Positions 17,203 to 23,712 of a stretch of DNA of 40,934 nucleotides are shown here, piece after piece. This DNA comes from Altericroceibacterium xinjiangense. Its GTDB lineage: Bacteria > Pseudomonadota > Alphaproteobacteria > Sphingomonadales > Sphingomonadaceae. The notes under the pieces are model-generated. The model searched no databases, was not told the DNA's origin, and was given only the letters and a program-made list of their open reading frames with translations. Location of the stretch: assembly GCF_003958635.1 (NCBI RefSeq), contig NZ_RSEK01000014.1:1-40934 (forward strand), in the 5' to 3' direction. Made by a program: the position numbers and the translations under genes. The stretch's first letter is position 1. Each line of letters begins with the position of its first letter.

Positions 17203-17988
17203 CTACGGTGCGATATGCGCCTCGATAACGCCCACGCCCTCAAAGAGGGCGCGAATGTAGGCACCCGGCAAGACTTCGTGGACTCCCGTGATCGCTCCAC
17301 TCGATACCCACCATCCAGCCTGCGGAGTAATCCCTCGTTGCTGCAAGTTGCTCAACAGGTAGCGGACGGCGCCGAAGGGGCCGTCCAGCATCGTCGCGGT
17401 GGTCGCCTCGCCAGCGACTTCTCCATTCACTTCAAGCTTCACCTCGATGCTTTCGAGTTCCGCCCAGAGTTGCCGATCGACCCGGGGGCCGAGTACCAGC
17501 CCTGCATTGTTGCCATGATCCGAAACAGTGACGCAGGGGCCGTCCGTGTTGATACCCGGATAAGGGGAAGAGGCGATCTCGATACCGATTCTGATCTCGT
17601 CGATCCACTGGCGAACGGATTCATTGGTCCGCGGTATCTCATGATCGGAAGCAGGCGGGGCAAGCCGCAGCATGAATTCCGCTTCAGCAGCGGCAAAACC
17701 GCCCCTGAAGATCGGCATGGTGGCCGCTTCACCCGTGCCGTCCACGATCGTGTCGGCAAAAATAGGCCCAGCAAGGCGATTCGATCCCAAGCGGCTGTCC
17801 TCGGGTGGGTTGATCTTGCCGACCTTCCACCCGCCGATCGGCCTCGCCCAGAGGGACAGTGCTCGGTCCTGGATGCGGTAGGCCGCTTCCAGATCCGCTG
17901 GCCGTTCACCAGGGTACGTCCGCAGTATCTCACCCGAGCGCCTTGCCTCCACGAATGCTTCGGCGACATCACGATTAGCGGCGACCAA
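17203..17988 (-). CDS. 2-keto-4-pentenoate hydratase-like protein (MhpD/FAH superfamily)
   Basis: The 261-residue protein starts at TTG (17988-17986) with GGGAG eight bases upstream on the minus strand. It reads VAEAFVEARRSGEILRTYPG, AAYRIQDRALSLW, GWKVGKINPP, FAAAEAEFMLRL (probable metal-binding Glu pair), IGIEIASSPYPGIN and GVHEVLPGAYIRALFEGVG, the pattern of MhpD-type 2-oxo acid hydratases. These enzymes hydrate or dehydrate 2-keto acids with a divalent metal. It is divergent from kduI, and a perfect operator lies 52 bp upstream, so it belongs to the pectin regulon. No step of the standard pathway needs it; it may act on a 2-keto-3-deoxy acid. A decayed N-terminal homologue occurs at 35579. 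Confidence 0.8.
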   Translation of the reverse strand: MVAANRDVAEAFVEARRSGEILRTYPGERPADLEAAYRIQDRALSLWARPIGGWKVGKINPPEDSRLGSNRLAGPIFADTIVDGTGEAATMPIFRGGFAAAEAEFMLRLAPPASDHEIPRTNESVRQWIDEIRIGIEIASSPYPGINTDGPCVTVSDHGNNAGLVLGPRVDRQLWAELESIEVKLEVNGEVAGEATTATMLDGPFGAVRYLLSNLQQRGITPQAGWWVSSGAITGVHEVLPGAYIRALFEGVGVIEAHIAP

Positions 17989-18033
17989 AATCCCATCTCC
18001 CGAAATGCAGGTTTGGGGCTATGTGAGCGCTAT

Positions 18034-18047
18034 GGACACCGGTGTCA
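18034..18047. promoter_or_regulatory. LacI-type operator for the hydratase gene
   Basis: GGACACCGGTGTCA contains the perfect palindrome GACACCGGTGTC. It is centred 52 bp upstream of the minus-strand TTG start. Read on the minus strand it includes TTGACA (18048-18043), which could itself be a -35 box covered by the repressor. Confidence 0.72.
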
Positions 18048-18438
18048 AACTTTTGATCTTTTCGGCACGGGTCAGAAGCATCCGGCAGGTGCGGCAGGAC
18101 CGAAGAGATTTGGAATCGGGAGGGAAGAAGGCTGGCAGAACGTGTGGCTACAAGCCGGTGGTAATTGACGATGTTGCGGGGATCCGGGGCCCCAGAGGAT
18201 CGGAGATGCATCGGGTTGGGGTTGCTGCAGCCGAAGGTTCCCGCCGCCTCCAACCGCTATTTTTTCTCGCAATGACAACGCTGCTGAGGCCCACGATGTG
18301 TACGCCAGTGCAGACTCTATGTGCCGAACGAATCGGTGCGGATCGTGCCTGTGCGTCAATGCAGCCGTCGCCGTTCAATCTCACGCGGCACCTCATTCTT
18401 CAGCCCAGTGGCTTAAACCGCCAAATGATCGACAGCGG

Positions 18439-18466
18439 TTGAAATCCATGTTCGAATGCGACTAAG
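18439..18466 (+). promoter_or_regulatory. Probable promoter of kduI (first copy)
   Basis: TTGAAA (18439-18444) and a weak ACTAAG (18461-18466), 16 bp apart, lie just upstream of an operator. The -35 begins 42.5 bp before the operator centre, the same distance as in front of the second kduI and uxaA. The -10 match is poor. Confidence 0.45.
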
Positions 18467-18474
18467 CAGTGGTA

Positions 18475-18488
18475 TGACACCGGTGTCC
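18475..18488. promoter_or_regulatory. LacI-type operator for the kduI-kduD-kdgK operon
   Basis: TGACACCGGTGTCC has 13 of 14 consensus bases and the perfect 12-bp core. It is centred 53.5 bp before the kduI ATG and would cover the expected transcription start. Confidence 0.75.
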
Positions 18489-18534
18489 AGCTTACGCGGA
18501 GCCGAACAGCACAAGACGAACTGGGAGACATTGA

Positions 18535-19371
18535 ATGTTTGCGAAGACTTATCACGCCACGCATCCGGACATGATGGGGAGCGTCACGAACGAGGAGTTG
18601 CGTGAGCGTTATCTGGTGCAGGGGTTGTTTGTGGATGGGCGGGTTACGCTCAAGTATTCGCACAACGAGCGATTCGTGATCGGCGGGGTTGTACCGCAAG
18701 GCGGCGCGATTGCGTTGCCGGCGCAGACCGAGCCGGAGAGCGCGAAGGGGCGTCCGTTCCTTGAGCGGCGCGAGATGGCGGCGGTGAATATCGGCTCCGA
18801 GGGGGCGATCACGGTCGACGGTCAGCGCTTCGAGATGAAGAACAAGGAGTGCCTCTACGTCCCGATGGGTTCGAAGGACGTCAGCTTCGAGGGGGAGGGC
18901 GCGCGGTTCTATCTTGCCTCGCTGCCGGCGCACAAGGCGCTGCCGATCAAGCACATCACCCTGGAGCAGGCCAATCCGCTGGAGCGCGGCGATCTCGTCA
19001 ACTCGAACCAGCGCACGATCTACCAGCTGGTGATCCCCGGCGTGTGCGACAGCGCGCAGCTTCTGCTCGGCCTGACGGTGCTGGAGGAGGGCAGCGTGTG
19101 GAACACGATGCCGCCGCACCTGCACGACCGGCGCAGCGAGATCTATCTCTACTTCGACCTGCCGACCGAGGATGACCGGGTGATGCACTACATGGGCGAA
19201 CCCGACAGCATGCGGCACCTCGTCATGGCCAACGAGGAGGCGGTGATCAGCCCGCCCTGGTCGATCCACATGGGTTCGGGCACCAAGAACTACGCCTTCA
19301 TCTGGGCGATGGGCGGGGAGAACCTCGACTACACGGACATGAACGTGCTGGATATCTGCCAGCTCAAGTGA
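18535..19371 (+). CDS. kduI: 5-keto-4-deoxyuronate isomerase (first copy)
   Basis: The 278-residue protein has the usual KduI length. It converts 5-keto-4-deoxyuronate (DKI), formed from unsaturated galacturonate, to 2,5-diketo-3-deoxygluconate in the cytoplasm. The zinc-site pattern is present: [16 protein letters not shown] supplies two His and a Glu, and [10 protein letters not shown] a third His. ATG 18535 follows GGGAG. It heads a unit with kduD (14-bp gap) and kdgK, under an operator at 18475. The gene is identical to the copy at 33519, including silent positions. Confidence 0.96.
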   Translation: MFAKTYHATHPDMMGSVTNEELRERYLVQGLFVDGRVTLKYSHNERFVIGGVVPQGGAIALPAQTEPESAKGRPFLERREMAAVNIGSEGAITVDGQRFEMKNKECLYVPMGSKDVSFEGEGARFYLASLPAHKALPIKHITLEQANPLERGDLVNSNQRTIYQLVIPGVCDSAQLLLGLTVLEEGSVWNTMPPHLHDRRSEIYLYFDLPTEDDRVMHYMGEPDSMRHLVMANEEAVISPPWSIHMGSGTKNYAFIWAMGGENLDYTDMNVLDICQLK

Positions 19372-19385
19372 GGGGGAAAGCTGCA

Positions 19386-20141
19386 ATGGCCATATCATTT
19401 GACCTGTCGGGCAAGGTCGCGCTCGTCACGGGCGCCAACACGGGGATCGGGCAGGGGATCGCACTGGCGCTCGCTGGTGCCGGGGCGGACCTGGTGCTCG
19501 TCGGCCACCTGCCGCCCGAGGAGACGATCAGCGCAGCCGGAAAGCTGGGCCGAAAAACGTGGTTCATCGAAGCGGACCTGCTGACGATCGAGCCGGTGGA
19601 GGGCATCGTGCAGCAAGCGCTCGATGCAGCCGGCCGGATCGACATCCTGGTCAACAACGCCGGGATCATCCGGCGCGCGGATTCGACGGAGTTTTCCGAA
19701 CGCGACTGGGATGAGGTGATGAACATCAACGTCAAGACGGTGTTCTTCATGTGCCAGCGCGTGGGCCGGCACATGATCGAGCGAGGCTCGGGCAAGATCA
19801 TCAACATTGCCTCGATGCTCAGCTTCCAGGGCGGCATTCGGGTGCCGAGCTATACCGCATCGAAATCCGGCGTGGCGGGGATCACCCGGCTGCTGGCCAA
19901 CGAATGGGCCGGCAAGGGGATCAACATCAACGCCATCGCGCCGGGCTATGTCGCGACCGACAACACCGCGCAGCTGCGCGCCGATCCGGAGCGTTCGCAG
20001 GCGATCCTCGACCGTATTCCCGCGGGCCGCTGGGCGAGCCCGGAGGACATGGGAGGGGCAGCGGTGTTCCTCGCCTCGCCGGCATCCGACTACGTGCAGG
20101 GCCACGTGCTGGCGGTCGACGGCGGCTGGCTCGCGCGATGA
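19386..20141 (+). CDS. kduD: 2-dehydro-3-deoxy-D-gluconate 5-dehydrogenase (first copy)
   Basis: ATG 19386 follows AGGGGGAAA. The 251-residue short-chain dehydrogenase shows VTGANTGIGQGIALALAGAG (nucleotide binding), NNAGIIRRA, and the catalytic Tyr and Lys in PSYTASKSG. KduD reduces 2,5-diketo-3-deoxygluconate to KDG with NADH, the step after KduI. The stop overlaps the kdgK start (ATGA). It is identical to the copy at 34370. Confidence 0.94.
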   Translation: MAISFDLSGKVALVTGANTGIGQGIALALAGAGADLVLVGHLPPEETISAAGKLGRKTWFIEADLLTIEPVEGIVQQALDAAGRIDILVNNAGIIRRADSTEFSERDWDEVMNINVKTVFFMCQRVGRHMIERGSGKIINIASMLSFQGGIRVPSYTASKSGVAGITRLLANEWAGKGININAIAPGYVATDNTAQLRADPERSQAILDRIPAGRWASPEDMGGAAVFLASPASDYVQGHVLAVDGGWLAR

Positions 20142-21160
20142 GCACAAACGCAGGTGCACCGGTCGTCTGCTTCGGAGAAATGCTCCTGCGGCTCACACCC
20201 CGCTCACAAACACCACTCGTCCGCACCAACCAACTCGCGGTCGACGTCGGCGGAGCAGAGGCAAACGTCGCATGCGCACTCGCCAGCCTTGGCCGGTCGA
20301 CCCGAATGGTGACCGTGCTGCCCGACAATCCGCTCGGGCGCATGGTGCAGATGCAACTCGCCGCAGCCGGCGTCGATACTCGTGCCGTCGTGAAGACCGA
20401 GGGGCGGATGGGCCTCTACTTCTACGAGCCGCCGACGGGCCCCATTGCCGGCCGCGTAACGTACGACCGGGCCGACAGCGCCTTCGCCCTGGCCGATGCC
20501 GGTTCGCTCGACTTCGCGGGTACGTTGGAAGGTGCGGCGTTGCTGCACATCTCGGGCATCACGCCCGCGCTGGGACCACGGGGCGTGGCACTGGCCCGCG
20601 AGGCGGTCGAGGCGGCCAAGCACGCCGGCGTGCCGATCTGCTTCGACGGCAACTATCGCGCCAATCTCTGGTCCGCATGGGACTGTGATCCCCGGGCGAT
20701 CCTGCGTGAGCTTGTTGGAGAGGCGCGTGTCCTGATCGGAAATCATCGCGACATCTCGCTGCTGCTCGGCGAAACATTTTCCGGCGACGGGCCGGAGCGC
20801 CGCCGGATGGCATCGGAAGCGGCATTCGCCGAATTCCCGAATCTGGAGCTCATCGCTTCAACCGCGCGGCACGTGGAGACGGGCGCGATCCACCGGATCA
20901 CTGCGCGGATCGATCTGCGCGGCGAAGGTGTCCAGACTGAGGAAGCGCGAGTCGAAGGAATCGTTGACCGGATCGGCACCGGCGATGCCTTCGCTGCGGG
21001 GTTGCTCCTGCGTTACCTGGAGGGTGCTTCGGCGCAGGAGATGGCGAAATCAGCGCTGGCACTGGCAGTGATGAAGCACGGTCTGCCCGGCGACACGATC
21101 CTGGTGACCCGGCGTGAACTCGAGGAGTTCGATCTTGGTGGTGGCGATGTCAGGCGATAA
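20138..21160 (+). CDS. kdgK: 2-keto-3-deoxygluconate kinase (PfkB family)
   Basis: ATG 20138 overlaps the kduD stop. The 340-residue PfkB-type kinase begins STNAGAPVVCFGEMLLRLTP and has VDVGGAEANVACALASLG, FDGNYRANLW and the ATP-site motif RIGTGDAFAAGLLLR with the catalytic Asp. It phosphorylates KDG to KDPG, where the saturated and unsaturated galacturonate branches meet; KDPG is split by the aldolase at 38705. Its first 77 bp lie in the direct repeat, and only that part is present at 35122. This is the only intact kdgK in the window. Confidence 0.93.
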   Translation: MSTNAGAPVVCFGEMLLRLTPRSQTPLVRTNQLAVDVGGAEANVACALASLGRSTRMVTVLPDNPLGRMVQMQLAAAGVDTRAVVKTEGRMGLYFYEPPTGPIAGRVTYDRADSAFALADAGSLDFAGTLEGAALLHISGITPALGPRGVALAREAVEAAKHAGVPICFDGNYRANLWSAWDCDPRAILRELVGEARVLIGNHRDISLLLGETFSGDGPERRRMASEAAFAEFPNLELIASTARHVETGAIHRITARIDLRGEGVQTEEARVEGIVDRIGTGDAFAAGLLLRYLEGASAQEMAKSALALAVMKHGLPGDTILVTRRELEEFDLGGGDVRR

Positions 21161-22718
21161 TGGTGTTTCACGTCGTGAGGTCGTCAAGGCCGGCCTGGCC
21201 GGTGCCGCGATGATTGCAGGAGCCCGGTTGAGCGCCCAAAACAATTCTCAACCGGCTTCTCCGCGCGCAGGCCGCTATGCCGGCTTCGTCGACCGCGGCG
21301 TTCCCGCCTTTCTCGGCATTCGCTACGCCACCGCCGAACGCTTCGCGCGGCCGCAGCCGGTGCCCTTCCAGGGAGAGACGGTGCGGGCGACGCAGTTCGG
21401 GCCGATCGCACCGCAGGCCGGGATGCAGGACCACGTGCAGAGCGAGGACGCACTCTACCTCAACGTCTGGACCCCGGACGCCGATCCCCGTGCGCTTCGG
21501 CCGGTGATGGTCTATTTCCATGGCGGCGCCTACACGTCTGGGAGCGTGACCGATCCGCTGACCCACGGGCCTTACCTGGCCGCGGCGCAGGACGTAGTCG
21601 TCGTCTCGGTCAATCAGCGCCTCAACGTGCTCGGCTACGCCTGGCTCGCGCCATACGGAGAGCGCTTCGCCGACAGCGGCAATCTCGGCCAGCTTGATCT
21701 GATTACGGCGCTTCGTTGGGTGCGCGACAATATCGCGGCTTTTGGCGGCGATCCGTCGCGTGTGATGGTGTTCGGCCAATCCGGCGGCGGCGCCAAGATC
21801 GCGACGCTGATGGCAATGCCAGCCGCCCGCGGGCTGTTCCATTCGGCAGCGACCATGAGCGGCCAGCAGGTGACAGCCAGCGGCCCGGGCAACGCCCGCG
21901 CACGAATGCGCGCCTTCTGGGCGGAACTGGGGCTGGACGAGGGCGACGTTGAAAGCTTGCTGACGCTCCCGGTGGAGCGGTTAGTGGAAGGGCTCGGAGC
22001 CACTGATCCGATTCTCGGAGGGCGGGTGTATTTCGGCCCCGTTCTCGACATGACCAATTTGCCGCGCCATCCCTTCTGGCCCAATGCGGCGGAGCAATCG
22101 GTCGGCATTCCGATGATACTGGGCAACACGCTGCATGAGACGCGCGCCTTCATCGATCCGCGGGGGGAGGTGCTCCAAGGGCTCGACTGGTCGAATGTCG
22201 CAGAGCGGCTCGCTTCGCAGATCAAGGTGGACCTCGATCCGCGCTGGGTTGTCGCCCAATACCGGAAGCAGTTCCCCGACTTCACGCCCGAACAAGTGTT
22301 CTACGCCGCCACGACTGCCGGGCGAAGCTGGCCGGGCCAAGTCATCGAGGCGGAAGAGCGGGTGCGGGCAGGAGCGGAAGCAACCTGGGTCTACCAGCTC
22401 GATCGTCCTTCGCCTGTCGATCCGCTCCGCGGCGCGGCGCACACCGACGATCTCCCGTACCTGTTCGGGACGCTCGATGCCCCGGGCAGCTATTCGGGCA
22501 CGGATGAGCGGGCGCGTGAGATCAGCCGCCAGATGAGGGAAGGCTTCGCCGGACTCGCGCGCACGGGGCGACCAGGTCTCGACTACTGGACCAACTACAC
22601 CCTGCCGGAGCGCGCGACGCTGGTTATTGGCGAGGAGGCGACGCGGATGGTCGATGACCCGCGACGTTGGCAGCGTGAGCTTTGGGCTTTGGCGCCATAC
22701 ATCCAGCCGGGCAGCTGA
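21147..22718 (+). CDS. Carboxylesterase type B, Tat-exported
   Basis: ATG 21147 lies inside the end of kdgK and gives a twin-arginine signal, SRREVVKAGLAGAAM. An in-frame GTG at 21135 is an alternative. The 523-residue protein has SEDALYLNVWTP, VMVYFHGGAYTSGS (oxyanion hole), FGQSGGGAK with nucleophile Ser at about residue 212, and AAHTDDLPYLFG with the probable catalytic His. Type B carboxylesterases hydrolyse esters; here removal of acetyl, methyl or feruloyl groups from pectin is inferred from the operon, not shown. A hairpin directly follows the stop. Confidence 0.85.
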   Translation: MSGDNGVSRREVVKAGLAGAAMIAGARLSAQNNSQPASPRAGRYAGFVDRGVPAFLGIRYATAERFARPQPVPFQGETVRATQFGPIAPQAGMQDHVQSEDALYLNVWTPDADPRALRPVMVYFHGGAYTSGSVTDPLTHGPYLAAAQDVVVVSVNQRLNVLGYAWLAPYGERFADSGNLGQLDLITALRWVRDNIAAFGGDPSRVMVFGQSGGGAKIATLMAMPAARGLFHSAATMSGQQVTASGPGNARARMRAFWAELGLDEGDVESLLTLPVERLVEGLGATDPILGGRVYFGPVLDMTNLPRHPFWPNAAEQSVGIPMILGNTLHETRAFIDPRGEVLQGLDWSNVAERLASQIKVDLDPRWVVAQYRKQFPDFTPEQVFYAATTAGRSWPGQVIEAEERVRAGAEATWVYQLDRPSPVDPLRGAAHTDDLPYLFGTLDAPGSYSGTDERAREISRQMREGFAGLARTGRPGLDYWTNYTLPERATLVIGEEATRMVDDPRRWQRELWALAPYIQPGS

Positions 22719-22719
22719 A

Positions 22720-22741
22720 GCTCGCGCCAGCGAACGCGAGC
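22720..22741 (+). terminator. Hairpin after the carboxylesterase gene
   Basis: GCTCGCG (22720-22726) and CGCGAGC (22735-22741) form a 7-bp stem with an 8-base loop, one base after the stop codon. There is no T run, so termination is plausible but unproved. Confidence 0.4.
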
Positions 22742-22941
22742 AGGTGAGATGACGCGACCACGTCGGCGCGGGAGAGCCACTGAGCGCGTTCGGCAGGACG
22801 TTTAGCTATCTACCTCGCCTGTTGATCCGTTGTCGACGGGCAGCGTCGCACCGGGCGCCCGAAGCGTTGCCGAGCCGAGCGAGGCTATCGCTTGGATCTC
22901 GGAGCGTGCTTCCAACCTCGCCCGGCGGTCTCTGAACGTCT

Positions 22942-23216
22942 GTGGCCGACGGGATGCTCACCGATTGCGGGATTAGGATGGAGGACCCGGCGGCGGAACT
23001 CCATCAGGCGTGGCTGCGCGGCGGCACCGCGGGTCCGGTAGGCGGCGGACATGCCAATCGCCGCGTGGGGAGGAGGCTCGCGTACGGTTACCTCGCTCTC
23101 GGTGATCACTGCCATCGCGGCGGAGGCAATGCTGACAGGACGACGGACTGCATGGCACACCCGGCCACGCTCAGCCCCAGCAGGGGCAGGAGCAGGAGCC
23201 TCTCACCGTCCAGCGC
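22942..23216 (-). pseudogene. Remnant of an exported cupin-domain protein
   Basis: Read on the minus strand, 23216-23170 gives a lipoprotein-like leader LLLLPLLGLSVAGCA. In another frame, 23115-22942 gives AVITESEVTVREPPPHAAIG, then MEFRRRVLHPNPAIGEHPVGH, which looks like the front of a small cupin barrel. Similarity then stops, with the second half of the barrel and its metal-binding strands missing. A leader and cupin in different frames plus truncation indicate a dead gene. KdgF, which opens the ring of unsaturated galacturonate, is a cupin, but I cannot tell whether this was a KdgF relative. Confidence 0.45.
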
Positions 23217-23567
23217 TCCTCATGTCGCGATGGCGGGGTGAGAGGTGCTCCTGCGCACCCTCCGCCCTCGATAAGCACCTTCGAGTGGGGGAATCGTTGC
23301 GAGGTTCCAGTCGCTTTACCCGAAGACTGCGCGGGTCGGCGTGATCCCGGATGTTCGCCAACTTCGGACCCGCTGATTCGCGGACCCTCGGCAGTGGTGG
23401 CTACGGCCGGGCTGCCCGGCCGCGGGCTGGCCAATGTGACGGCGCGAGTGATGCTGCGGCTGCGCTTCTTCGGTCGATTGGCGCGGCTCGGCAGTGGCCG
23501 CGCCTCCCGTAGGACCTGCCGCGCAGCATGCACAAACATCTCTCCTCAGTTAAGCTTCTGATCGGGC

Positions 23568-23598
23568 TTGACAGCCGTGCGGAGCAAGCGCACTTAAT
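23568..23598 (+). promoter_or_regulatory. Probable promoter of the TonB-dependent receptor gene
   Basis: A perfect TTGACA (23568-23573) is followed, 19 bp later, by CTTAAT (23593-23598, four of six -10 bases). The operator at 23602 would cover the transcription start, which would leave a leader of about 105 bases. Confidence 0.5.
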
Positions 23599-23601
23599 GA
23601 A

Positions 23602-23615
23602 TGACACCGGTGTCC
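23602..23615. promoter_or_regulatory. LacI-type operator for the TonB receptor gene
   Basis: TGACACCGGTGTCC has the perfect 12-bp core and is identical to the 14-mer before the first kduI. It lies directly downstream of a -35/-10 pair, as expected for simple repression. Confidence 0.75.
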
Positions 23616-23712
23616 AAGAAGCCGGAGCAACATGGAGCAGGATGCGAAAGGGGCGGCCTTTACAGGCGCTGCCGGCTCACTTCCTGCTGCAACATGAACA
23701 GAGGGAGGGGAC

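Larger units (their letters stand above)
17989..18534. other. Divergent control region between the hydratase and kduI
   Basis: This 546-bp gap holds two operators, 441 bp apart centre to centre, one near each gene, and a promoter-like element before kduI. Between 18100 and 18430 I recognise no gene; frames open there have no family resemblance. Confidence 0.6.
18528..20214 (+). repeat. 1,687-bp direct repeat, copy 1
   Basis: This segment appears identical, base for base, to 33512-35198 (offset 14,984). It starts 7 bp before the kduI ATG and ends 77 bp into kdgK. Outside it the flanks differ; the ribosome site TGGGAGA just upstream is shared but with a 2-bp indel. Confidence 0.93.
22742..23712. 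other. Long intergenic region: cupin remnant, then promoter and operator of the TonB receptor
   Basis: This 971-bp stretch lacks an intact gene. A decayed minus-strand cupin gene lies at about 22942-23216 and the receptor promoter at 23568-23615. In 22742-22941 and 23217-23567 I see nothing recognisable; open frames there have no family resemblance. Confidence 0.55.

Noticed and set aside
17215-18168. Plus-strand open frame (317 codons) across the hydratase gene and its control region
   Set aside because: It runs antisense to a clear MhpD-type protein and through two operator-like elements; no family resemblance.
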